A stretch of 64,000 bases of DNA, taken from assembly GCA_050084985.1 (NCBI GenBank), contig JBITNC010000002.1:13144001-13208000 (forward strand). The letters are read 5' to 3'. The notes under the pieces are model-generated. The model saw nothing but the letters and a program-made list of their open reading frames with translations, did no database searches and was not told where the DNA came from. The first letter of the stretch is position 1; each line of letters opens with the position of its first letter. The translations under genes were made by a program, and so were the position numbers. Of this stretch, positions 47,721-58,014 are shown piece after piece. The stretch comes from Nageia nagi (taxonomy: Eukaryota > Pinophyta).

Positions 47721-48200
47721 CATTAGTTACTTTTCTGTAATATATATATATACTTTCTACAATTAAATATAAAGTTTTATATGAATGTGTTATTATTAAA
47801 AAAATCAATAAAATAAAAATTTACTTCCTATATTTTAGAGAAAAAATGATTTAATATTAAAATACATTAAAATTATTTTTATATTAAAATAAAAATACAT
47901 TAAATATAAAATAAAAATTATATTAATGAAAACTACATTAAATAAATTAAAATTAAAACAAATTTAAAGAAATTTAAATTAAAATTAAAACAAATTTAAA
48001 GAAATTTAAATTAAAATGTAAAGAAATTTAAATTAAAATCAAAACAAATTTAAGTTAAGAACTATTCACATTAAAACATAAAAATACAAAACAAATTTAA
48101 GTTGAGAACTATTCAAATTAAAACATAAAAATACAAAACAAAGTTAAATTAAAAACTATTCGAATGAAAAAAAACGGTTGCATGTTATAAATTTATGATT
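47721..48200. repeat. AT-rich low-complexity stretch with short tandem duplications
   Basis: Phrases 'aaatttaaagaaatttaaat' recur between 47965 and 48035. A ~65-bp unit containing 'aactattcacattaaaacat' and 'aaaaatacaaaacaaa' is repeated at about 48060 and 48110. No coding potential. Confidence 0.7.
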
Positions 48201-48234
48201 AATTTAGGCTGAATTAAATGTTTTAAAATTAACG

Positions 48235-48430
48235 TTACGGAGTCGGGACATTACCGGTCTGCAGTCGAGGCAAAGACCTGGGAGGAGGCGGAGCTAAGCC
48301 TGGCTGGACGACTATAAGCAACAAAGCAGACTTGTGATTGAAGCAGACGGACTGCAGACGGGTCTGAAGCATGAAGTGCAGAAACCCTCCATCGCAATCA
48401 CACAATCACTGTGATTGACGAATGCCTAGG
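48235..48430. other. GC-rich island of unknown nature
   Basis: About 200 bases (from 'acgttacggagtcgggac' to 'gattgacgaatgcctagg') are much richer in G, C and CpG than the AT-rich DNA on both sides. Short repeats of 'gcagac' and 'tgtgattga' occur. No frame or motif is recognised. It could be a gene-proximal or transposon-terminal region of the neighbouring hAT remnant. Confidence 0.4.
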
Positions 48431-48545
48431 CTGCAAACAGATTTAAATCCAAACTCTACATAGAAAAAATATGAGAAGGGTGAAAGGGAAGGAAATAAAA
48501 TTGCAATTTGCAAATGTGAAGGAAATAAAATAAAGCCATGAACCT

Positions 48546-48595
48546 GAACCAGAGAACAAGCATCGACTTCGAACCAGAGAACAAGCATCGACTTC
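48546..48595. repeat. Perfect 25-bp tandem duplication
   Basis: 'gaaccagagaacaagcatcg' plus 'acttc' occurs twice in a row without a mismatch, at 48546 and 48571. Confidence 0.92.
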
Positions 48596-48599
48596 GAGA

Positions 48600-50359
48600 G
48601 CTTCAGGTGTTGTAGATTTTGTTGGGAGTTTTTTCTTTCCTACCTTGCTAATGTGCAAATGAGCTTGCAAGGCTTGCCAGAAGACACCAACACCTAGGTG
48701 ATAGGGCATGACCCCTACCCGGTATGAGGATTGGTTACGTCAAAGGTCCTGTGATGGAATGTGCAAGAGGTTGCTCAAGAGACTGGTTGAGATGTTTGAA
48801 GCTGTTTCCAACTCAAATATAATTTGTTAACTAAGGACTCATAGGGTCCTTGTCTCTACAAATAGTTGTTTCTCAAAAGAAAAAGAAAAATAGCTACGAA
48901 AGCTGTGCAAAAAAAATAGAAAAAAATAAGGAAAAAGGTAGATTAGACTAGGGTTTATGAATCTGGCACAGGTGTCTATGGTTCCACTGACAGGTGCATA
49001 GGATTGGGGTTTGCTTCTCTTGGCCGTGATTCAGGTTCCATGCACTCTGTGTCCACTTTACTAGCCAACAACGCAAATGGACTAGTAAAAGGAGCTTAAA
49101 GTAATGGCAAGGGTGGTAGAAGGTAGTTCGTGGGTAGATCTTCGAGTGTGGAGTGAAGTTCTTAAACTAAACATCATAAGAGAGAGCCATCACAAAATGG
49201 CTCATGTCTTGTTATGCAAACTATGAAATTATCACAAGTCAAGTTTTACTCAAATCACTTCAGGAGATATTCAACTACTCTTTCATCCACTTCAACAAAG
49301 TTTATGAGTTGATCCAAGTAACTTGAATAAGACAATATAACAATAGCATTCATCCACTCAAAGTGCACAAATAATATTCATAGTCCCATCAAATGAAACC
49401 ATTCACCATTCAATTACTTGAAATCACACCACTTTCACAAATGGAGCAAACTTGCTTAATTGGCAATATAACTAAGTCTCTCACAAATGCAAAGTGTCTA
49501 ATCCTTTACAAATGAGCCCAAATGGGCTATAAATAGTTTTCTTGACAACTCTAGATGTTGCCTTAACCCTAATTCCAAAATACGAGAAAATACACATAGT
49601 TCAACTACAAATTGCCACATGACATTACAAGGTTTCTTCTAAACTTGTAGGAGCAAATCTTCATCCATCACAAATTTGAGAATTAAATAATAAATATAAT
49701 AAAGTATCTTATCAAAATAAATGCCATTTTCTTGAAAATAAAATAAAATTGATAATTGTGACTAAAATGATGGTGGTTCGAAGACCACAACTCGTTCTTC
49801 AAAAGTTCCAGTCTGTGTAGCATCTCCAAAATCTTTGGCCTAATCTTAGCAACACAACATCCAACTTCTGTAGTTAGACTTTACATCTCAATGGAAGTGG
49901 TCATGATGCTCAAGTGGATGACGAGATTCTCCAAGAGTGATGTGTGGGTCTTCTAGGGATGAGGCTACCCAACGTTGCTTATCTTATCTCCTAACTCCTT
50001 GTGCAAGCCCTAGGAAGCAATGGGACAGATTCCAAACTTAAAACTAGTCTTCTTCTGCAATTTTGGCACAAGGGTAGAAGAGTGCAATTTGAATTTGAAA
50101 AAAAGATGGTCTTCAAGCTTGTATTTATAGCTGAATTTGGTCTCCCAAACACCATAGTCGACCATGCATGAGGAAAAATCCATCCTGGCAATCCATATGG
50201 TTGTCCTCGGGATGTGTGCACATCTAGAATACCATGACCAACCATCCAAAACCAGACATGGGGGTTTTGTAACACCTCCAGGCCTAGCGCATGCTCATAA
50301 AAGATAATATTTTGTCTTTCTGGATTATGCGCCAACCCCAGGGGTGGATGCTCTTCCTA
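48600..50359. other. Stretch without recognised genes left of Gypsy-A copy 3
   Basis: The composition is mixed. The minus-strand frame at 49991-50335 (114 residues) has no family motif. A frame overlapping it in another phase makes chance likely. No repeat family of the window matches. Confidence 0.45.
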
Positions 50360-51736
50360 TGTGATGACCTAAAATCACCTTCAGCAAAAATGACTACAAC
50401 TATGATGCTCAACCCCTCAACAAAAGATGGCAACACACCCATGTTGGGCCCCTAGGGCACCCAAACTCCTCACAATGCAAACGTGAGCCTCCCAAGGCCT
50501 CCACGCAACCCCTACACCCTAACGTAACCCTTTAGGGCACACACCAACACTTGGCACCTCAACGAATGCCTCACAAATGAATATGGAATGCTTGAACACC
50601 CACGAATGGAATAAAGCTTTCAACACCAGTATAGAAGAGACACACATGCACAAATAATGCACAACACAATGGAGAGAGACACAAGCTGTATTTTATTATG
50701 GAATGGTATGGAGTACAATGAGGATCTCAATATCCCGATCTAGGGTTCCAAACCCTCTACTAGCCAAACACCACAGGAAAGACTCACTCTCTCAAACTTC
50801 GAATCCTCTCCTACAAAGGAGCCTCCTCAAACCTTGGCAACCATTGAAGGTAGAAGCTCACCCTCGGAATACCACCAGATGGACTACGTGACCCACCTAA
50901 GTCATAGAATGCCAGGTTGCCAACCCTATCACTTCTTTAGACACCGTCTAAGAATAATGCTTGGCATCGCCAAGACTTTTCTATCCGATCAGGATTTGTA
51001 TAGAAGTATAATCAATAGCTAACCTCATCATGGAGTTCCATCCTCTATATAGTCTGTGCTAGATCTCACCTAGGAATCATGTGCATGCCTCTCTATTCCA
51101 ATGTTACCTAGGGATACCTGTAATCACAATATCCAACAGTTAGATATGCAATGCCTTCGAATCATGCACTACAACTTAGACAAGCGGTCTCATTCCTATT
51201 GCTACATGCATTGAATACACAACACAACATACTCATCTCCCAAGGAGTGGGATGTCACATTCCAAGGAGTCAATATGGGGCTATTCATAGAATTATGTGG
51301 GTGGCCATGAAGTGGAAGATTGGTCTGGCTGGCAAACTTCAAAAGACCATAACTCCATTTCTTAATGAAACCATGTTGCGTGACCTGTCAAAACGTTTCC
51401 CATGAGATGCCTATCCAAAGAACCAATCATATCAACTCACCAAGACCTATGGCAAACTCTACCTTTTGAAAGGGAAAGGGGATGTTACAAGGATTCCCAC
51501 AATCCGAGATTACCCATACACACAACACTACATTGGGATACCCACAATCTGGGATTACCTATACACATAACACAACATCACTACTCAAGGGGAGATGTCC
51601 CATTTTTGGGCTCATAGTGGGTCCACAGACCATAAGCTCCTACTTGAGTTACACATATACAACATGAACATGAACAACACCTAGAATACAAAGAAGCCAT
51701 GATACAATTGTTCATTAGCTCAAATGGGATGTCACA
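50360..51736 (-). repeat. 3' LTR of Gypsy-A copy 3
   Basis: The plus strand begins tgtgatgacctaaaatc, diverged from tgtgaggatccaaaatg of copy 2, and ends gggatgtcaca at 51736. Between lie matching phrases such as 'atgttgggcccctagggcac' and 'ggggagatgtccca'. A 45-bp direct duplication with 'cccacaatc' at 51496 and 51541 is specific to this copy. It is 1377 bp, longer than the other copies. The partner LTR is outside the window. Confidence 0.7.
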
Positions 51737-51752
51737 AAGCCTCCCCTCTCAA
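51737..51752 (-). promoter_or_regulatory. Polypurine tract of Gypsy-A copy 3
   Basis: The minus strand reads gagaggggaggcttt next to the LTR, the same as in copy 1. Confidence 0.8.
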
Positions 51753-52260
51753 ATTGCTCACCCTCAAGCAATCGCAAAAGATCACAACACCTAGTCCTTA
51801 CTACATTCGTAGAAACTGTCAACTAAAACACATGGTGATGGAATGCAACTTCAACATGTACCACACTATATGAAAATGAGGAATGAACAGTTGGAGCTCC
51901 ATGCTCTCATCGTAAGGCAAGTGGCAAACTCCTTAGTCTGCTATGTATGTCCTCCCTCAGTAACTACTCTATAATAATCCTCCATAGCCATAGTGGCGTA
52001 TTCACATTAAGGCTGAGTTGTACTTGCAAAACCCTTGGAAATATAAATGTTAACATGGGATCAGTAGAGCCTAGGCTCCTTTCAGGTAGCAGGTCCACCT
52101 CCAAACTCAACTTAGAAACTCCCAGGATCCTCATGGCCAATATAAGGTGAGACACCATCTCATCCTCCAACTCCTAAAACCTCCATTAGGAGAATGCAAC
52201 CCCCCTCAGGCTCCATGATGGGTGCCCATCACCCTAATGCCTCCAATCAACAGTCCCAAA
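51753..52260 (-). other. 3' internal noncoding part of Gypsy-A copy 3
   Basis: This corresponds to 15908-16415 in copy 2, sharing 'atggaatgcaacttcaa' (51838) with 'cagaatgcaacttcaa' (15994) and 'aaatataaatgttaacatgg' with the same phrase near 16195. No frame. Confidence 0.65.
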
Positions 52261-52264
52261 CTCC

Positions 52265-52400
52265 TACATCCTCAACGTGGAGCTCCAATCCTCCTAGATG
52301 CCCAATGTGGTAAGACAATCCTCCCAAATGCTCAACATGGGATGGCTACTCAAACTACTCAACATGGGTGGGAAAGGCACCTGAATGCTCAACACACATA
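52265..52400 (-). repeat. 30-bp minisatellite, short block, Gypsy-A copy 3
   Basis: Plus-strand anchors gtgg/atgg at 52277, 52307, 52337, 52364 and 52394 are spaced 30, 30, 27 and 30 bases. The block continues the large array at 53750-54275 after an intervening ~1.35-kb segment. Confidence 0.75.
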
Positions 52401-53745
52401 CATCAAACTCGTCCTCTAGCATGTGCACAATAGTCCTCATACCATCATTGACACATACAATAATAGTATATCTACTAACAATAGTCAAAGAGACATCATT
52501 CTTAGTTCTCAACTCATGCAAGATAGCTCTCAAATCAATATATGCAAGGATAGTCCCATGCATCATCAAAACAACCCTCTTCTCCATCATCAACTGTCAT
52601 CAAACTATCCTCAAGAAGTGGCATGAATACAAACCCAAAATCTGTAGGATATGCAGTCCATGAAGTCTTCAATGATGTGTTAACAACAATACCTAGATCG
52701 ATTGCTGCAAATGCAACAACCACCCCTAAGCAAGTGGCAGATGCGGCCCCTTACATAATCCAATCAAACACAACCTACATGTCATCAAGTGCAACTCTTA
52801 AGACATGAATGGAACCTTCCAAAAATGCAATCATTGTCCCTGTGTCAACATCAACCAATACACTAACATGTGCTGCCCATAGTAAGCGATTGACAACCCT
52901 CAAACTATCATAAGATGATGCATCTATAACCCTTCTTAACTTGGGAACCAATACACCTCCAAGTGTAGCCTCAAGAGTGTTGAGAAACGCAACCTTACCT
53001 ATGTGAACAACAACTTAAAACCCATCAAATGCATCAGTCCCATGTATAACAATGTTAGCATTTTCTTCCTCTCTTGCAACCATCATAACATCATCAAATG
53101 CAACCCATAATTAGTGAATAACAACTTCAAATTCATCAAATGAATTAGTACCATGTATGACAACATTAGTGTTTGCTCATCCTCTTGCAACAATCATAAC
53201 CTCATTCAATGTAGCCCATAATGAGGGGACAACAACACCCAATGCCACCTTGACTTTATCAGTCAACATACCATCATACGCAACCCTTATTATTATGTCA
53301 ACTATGATCGAAAACAATATAACACTAGACCTCCCAATAATGATAGCTGATAACACTCTCATTGTGACATTATGAAAGCCCTTGTCTTCCAAAGTGAAAT
53401 CTGAAATCAACAAGGCTGAATGGATGGACCATGCATACCTCTAATACCTCAAGTGATCATTTGGAACACAAGGTTCCATACTCATGGCTATACGTATTTC
53501 CTTGTGGACTAAAAATGCGAGAGGGAATCCTCCAATATTTGTGCAAATGATGTAGCTATCAACAGTCTCTCTTCTTTTTTGTATGCAATTGTTTATGCCA
53601 AGAACAAGATTAGTGATCAACAAAGCTGTATTGAAGAACAAGTCATACCTTCCCAAAGCAAGGAGCTCATTTTCCAAGCTAAAATCCCTATGGATCCATG
53701 GTGCCCAAACTCTCTAAGAGTCTCGACTCATGAATCTCTCTTCGT
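52401..53745 (-). other. Extra ~1.35-kb segment within the decapeptide region of Gypsy-A copy 3
   Basis: This segment separates two blocks of the 30-bp array and has no counterpart in copies 1 and 2. Minus-strand frames are Val/Ala/Asp-rich (for example RVVNRLLWAAHVSVLVD, and VALDDVMMVAREE at about 53110) with interspersed stops. A unit of about 111 bp is duplicated: 'gtgaacaacaactt' at 53003 and 'gtgaataacaactt' at 53114, with the following ~100 bases also matching. Its identity is unknown: an insertion, or an older part lost from the other copies. Confidence 0.5.
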
Positions 53746-53749
53746 GGCT

Positions 53750-54275
53750 CAAATGTGACATGCCTCCTCTCCTCAAGGTCCAACATGAAGTTTCCAAGTC
53801 TTCCAAAGCTCCATGTGAGGGGTTTTATCAAGCCTATCCCAGGCATTGGGTATCCAAGACCCCAAGGATCTCCACAGTATCTTTGGCTCCTTCATCATCC
53901 AATGTGGATCCCATAAGCTTATAGAGTCTCATCATGGCAATCTCCACCTCCTCCAATCCTGATGTGGGGTGCCCAAGCCTCTAAAGGCTCAATGTGGGCT
54001 CCCTAAGCTTTCTCGGACCCAAGGTAGGGTGATCGACCACTTCTTCCTCCAACATGGGATGCCTAGGCCTCCTCATACCCGATGTAGACCATGATGGCTC
54101 CTCCAATCCAACTATGCCCACTCCATGCTCCTTAAACTGCAATGCAGGGCACAAGAGCTCTTCCATACTTGACATCCCCCCTCTAAGATCTCTAGAATGC
54201 AATGTGGGGTGTGGGGACTCCATGACAATCATGGCCCCTCTTGGCTCCTCAAGTTGCAATGTGGCTTCTCCTTCT
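53750..54275 (-). repeat. 30-bp coding minisatellite (decapeptide repeat), Gypsy-A copy 3
   Basis: Anchors (gtgg, atgg or variants) lie at 53755, 53785, 53815, 53845, 53875, 53904, 53934, 53964, 53994, 54024, 54054, 54084, 54114, 54144, 54174, 54204, 54231 and 54261. Almost every interval is 30, with one 29 and one 27. The minus-strand frame (92 residues, 53981-54259) stays open through eight units, including HPTLHSRDLR, CPALQFKEHG, HPMLEEEVVD and HPTLGPRKLR. This is the clearest evidence that the repeat was coding. Confidence 0.87.
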
Positions 54276-54483
54276 ATCTTATTTTTCTGAAGGCATTTTC
54301 CTCAAACACGTTTGGATATTGATCTAGGATGCCTTGGATCTCGGACGATTGCTCCTTGGCCCCCCCAATATCCAACGTGGGGTCTCCCTTAGCCAATGTA
54401 AAGATGCATATCCCCTTAATAGCTCTTTTATGAATTGTAGCATCCACATTCTTTGCCAAGATCACTTTCGTAATTGCTTCCAA
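54274..54483 (-). pseudogene. Pol-linker fragment upstream of the decapeptide array, Gypsy-A copy 3
   Basis: A 69-residue minus-strand frame ends with EIQGILDQYPNVFEENAF, resembling the conserved I-x-x-x-L-x-x-Y-x-D/N-VF-x-E stretch just before the reverse-transcriptase fingers of plant gypsy pol. The frame passes into the decapeptide array instead of a polymerase. It also contains DPTLDIGGAKEQ, which itself looks like a repeat unit. The upstream gag-protease part was separated by the Copia-E insertion and lies outside the window. Confidence 0.65.
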
Positions 54484-54519
54484 TTCATAGCTTGTGGTAC
54501 TAGATTAAGGTGCTATCTC

Positions 54520-54524
54520 TCGTT
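54520..54524. repeat. Target-site duplication of Copia-E, tcgtt (left)
   Basis: tcgtt precedes the 5' LTR and recurs perfectly at 63280-63284 after the 3' LTR. Confidence 0.9.
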
Positions 54525-55048
54525 TGTTAGAATTTGTAATGAAATATTGTGAATATCTAAACTCCTTGTAAATTCAATTAATCACTTAAGGGTATGTAGA
54601 TACCTTAAGAGATTAATTGAATTCTTTAATATGTAGACTTTGACTTTACCAAAGTGGTTAGTTGGTAGGTTGAAGTTAGGTGATACATTTAATGTAACCC
54701 TAACCTTACCCTTCGGTTAAAGGAAGGTTAGGGAGGTGCTCTCAAGCTATAAATAGAGGGCCTCTCCTCTTGTAAACATATCTAAATCTTGGAGTAAGAT
54801 TACTCTACTTGTTGTGTAGGAGAGAGCAAGAGAATAGTTGTAAGAGAGACATAGATTGAGAATAGAGAACTAGTTGTGGATGTACTCCCAAGGAGGGAGG
54901 AACCACATTATATTGGTGTCATATTGTGTGAATGATGTTCGTAGAATTATAGATATGTTATCTTGAGTGATTATGTTATCTTGTGTACACTTGAGTTTCC
55001 TAGTCTTAGGTCCTAGAGGATTTGTTTAGATATAGTTCAAATCCTTCA
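54525..55048 (+). repeat. 5' LTR of Copia-E
   Basis: 524 bp, tgttagaa...tccttca. Against 62755-63279 I count by eye about ten substitutions and one single-base indel (about 98% identity). U3 contains a 53-bp palindrome (54571-54623) and a TATA box tataaatag (54748-54756), with transcription expected to start some 30 bases downstream. Confidence 0.95.
54571..54623. repeat. U3 palindrome of Copia-E, 5' LTR
   Basis: Arms 'aattcaattaatcacttaag' and 'cttaagagattaattgaatt' are reverse complements apart from one position, around a short centre containing 'ggtatgtagatacc'. The 3' LTR holds the same palindrome at 62801-62853, and the related minus-strand LTR has one at 63735-63783. Confidence 0.88.
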
Positions 55049-55050
55049 AT

Positions 55051-55062
55051 TGGTATCAGAGC
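55051..55062 (+). promoter_or_regulatory. Primer-binding site of Copia-E
   Basis: tggtatcagagc is a perfect initiator-Met tRNA complement, two bases after the LTR end. Confidence 0.95.
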
Positions 55063-58014
55063 CATGTTGTGGAAGCTCTTCTTCTAGGTGTAGAAGCTCT
55101 TCTTGGTGTGGAAGCTCTTCTTTTGGTGTGGAAGCTACATCTTGGAGGTTCTTCATCCTTCTTCATTCTTCATCTTACACCCCATTGGTGAGGTAAATTT
55201 TTTAGAAAAGGTATAAAGTTCCTCCTTATTTGATCATTTTTTTGGATTATTGAATTAGATACTAACATATTTTGTGAGATATTGGAGCTTATTTCTTGCA
55301 AAATATGATGAAAATGACAATGCAAGTCGTATTTTTTACTAACCTCTTATGTTAGTAGCAATTTTTTTTTACAAAAATGCTCAATACATGCTATATTTTT
55401 TAAGAGGATACTATGAAATGCCAATATTTTTACTACCATTTTTTATGTTAGTAGTATTATGTTATTACTATTTGCTTAAAAAATAGTAATATATTATTGT
55501 GACATTTCTCCTACATATACTACCATTTTTTATGTTAATGGTATTTTTTGAAGCATGAATATTTAAAAGTTTGAGAGTAGGACAATTTTTTAGTTCTACC
55601 ACAATTTTAGGGGCACAATAATATATTCAAAGGCTCTATATATATATATATAGATATTTCTTATTTTGTTTTAACTTTGTTTAAAATAATTAAAACAAAA
55701 TTATATATATATTTTTATTTCCATCCAAAATATATATATATCTATTTTTTATATTTTAAATCTGTTTAAAATATAAATCAAAATATATATTTTTTATATT
55801 TTAAATTCGTTTAAAATATCATCAAACATATATATATATATATTTTTAAAATCTATTTAAAAAAAAAATAATCAACAAATATATATATTATAAAATGTTT
55901 AAAAACAGGGGGGGTCACGTTAAATACATTAAAACCATATCAATTTATTAAAATCGTATACAATCAGGGGGGGTCCTCCATGCGCGCGCGGCCCTTGGTG
56001 GCTCCGCCCCCACGTGCCCTCTCCTCCCAACCACCTCCGTGCTCCTCAGACTCCTCTGCCCACCCACGCGACGCTGCTGCAGACCCCCTTTTTTGGATTA
56101 CAGTGCTCCTACCAAACCTGCAACCAGTTCGCCACCCTCCCCCCACGATTGAGGACCGCCTATCGCTGCATGCTACCGATAGAGTTCCACAAATTGATGC
56201 ACCAGCTGCCTGCTACAGATCGAGTCCTTCAGATCCACGTGATGCATGGTGCAACCACAGTTCCATGGTCGGCGGGCTATGCGCAGCGTAGAGGAGGGCA
56301 AGCACGTGTTTGTTTGACACCATGCAGGATGCTCACAGCACCTGCACACGACCCTGGCAATGCTAAGCAGGCACTCGCCCTTCCATGATCCCAGCATATG
56401 CACAAGATGGCTACCTTACACTGTCCACGGCTTGCATAGTGATTGCAGGCCATGCACTTCACCCCGCTTCCATGGACTTCACTGCTCCCAGGATATTCCC
56501 CAGGTTGCAAACACCGTTTCCTGGACTGAAGTGCTCGCTGGATCTACACAACACGGATCAAGGCTCTGTTCTGATTTTTAACATGACCCTCCTCCCTAGC
56601 CGCCCTGACGTCGTGCCTTCGGTGGTCAACAACCGCCCCCCGCGCCTCACGCGACCTCCACCCCTCTACATGGCCTCCTTGCCGCCTTGGACTCACTCTG
56701 CAGTCCAACCTCTCCCACTCCACGTGACTCACCACCCTTCTACACACTTTGGTCTCTCCTGCCACCCCTGCCCAGCTTCTCAACCTCCATGAGGCTTACA
56801 CATGGCCCTTTTTACTTTTCTTTGTCAACCTTTAGTTGTTGGGTATTTATTTTTTTTACCCACTTCAAATTTGATTTGATTTTTTGTCTTAGTCACACTT
56901 AAATATTTAAAGTTTACCCCTTAAAGTGACAACCAGACAACCTCACACTTAAACATAATTTTTTAGCATCCAAGTTGTTAGCACTTTAAGTAAAAATGGA
57001 GGGGATTTTTATCATTTTTTACTTAAAGCTAAATAGATCTTGCATGCTAAATAGATCTTGTATGTTATGCTAAATGGATCTTGCATGCTAAGTTTAAAAT
57101 GCATGCCTCTTAACATTGTTACGATTAAAGCATGCTTAGTACTTAAATTTATAAGTTAAAATGCATGATGCATGTTTAAAACTTAATTTTAAGTCATGGA
57201 CTAATACATGTTTAAGTTATGGATTAATGCTAAATAGGACTTAGCATTTGAAAAATTCATTATTTTTGAACTTGAGCAAAAATATGAAAAATGTAAAAGT
57301 CCTTTAGGGGTTAGTATAAAACCCATTGGACTCAATTTTGGCCTCTTAAGGTTTCAAGTTCATGTGGATGGAGTATTTTCACTTTACTTTATATTTTTGC
57401 ACATTTGCTTTATACTTGCAATACGCAAAAATTTGAAAGTAACCCCTAAAATGAATACATCTGCACGTATTTTCCACAACATGACTTGTTTGGGGAGCCA
57501 CGAGGTGAGGACAGGGTAGACTGGAGCCCTTTTAGTCTGAAGAACCAAGTGGTGGTAAGTCCGTCTTAATTGCCCCTAAGACCTTTGTTGGATTGGACAT
57601 AACTCTATTAGGTGGACAGGCATGTGTGTAGTGATACCACATGTCCGCATGTCCATTCAGGGATTATCCTGATAACCTAAGAGGAAAACTGAAAACCTTA
57701 ATCAAGATAATTAAAATGGTCGGTCCAAGATACGTCGGATCCTTGGAAAATAGTTAGTACTTCTCCTTGTGAGAGTATATTACTGACCAAGGTGAACTAG
57801 TTGAGGACTGGTAGTACCTGGGCTCCACCTTGCGGGCATCCAGGTGAAGGCCTAATTCTATACAAGAAAACAACCCCAACTTTATCCTTCTATGGATCGT
57901 GGTTAATAAATTTGCACATGTAGGACATGTTTGCTTATTAGATGTTTTATTTGTATAGATGGAAAATTGTAAAAGTTTGCATTCTTATTGCATATTTACT
58001 CTTTTTTTGTAGCA
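55063..58014 (+). other. Long untranslated leader of Copia-E
   Basis: About 2.95 kb lie between the primer-binding site and the gag ATG. It begins with three repeats of 'gtggaagctcttctt' (55070-55135). AT-rich DNA with several (AT)n runs (55640-55850) follows, then a sharply GC-rich block at 55967-56800, then AT-rich DNA with 'ctaaatagatcttgcatg' repeats (57028-57095). A moderately GC-rich segment lies at 57480-57870. No reading frame here has a known motif. Confidence 0.7.
55967..56800. other. GC-rich block inside the Copia-E leader
   Basis: About 830 bases of strongly GC- and CpG-rich DNA start at 'caggggggg' (a similar 'caggggggg' lies 60 bases before, at 55906) and fade out near 56800. 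Several frames are open for 100-135 codons on both strands, which follows from the lack of AT rather than from coding. The longest are rich in Pro, Ser, His and Arg and carry no motif. It could be captured host DNA, a nested fragment, or an element-specific leader. Confidence 0.5.

Noticed and set aside
49991-50335. 114-residue minus-strand frame beside Gypsy-A copy 3
   Set aside because: A second overlapping frame in another phase and the lack of any motif make it a chance frame.
55980-56792. Several 100-135-residue frames on both strands
   Set aside because: They overlap each other in a GC-rich block where stops are rare, lack motifs, and lie in the untranslated leader of a copia element.
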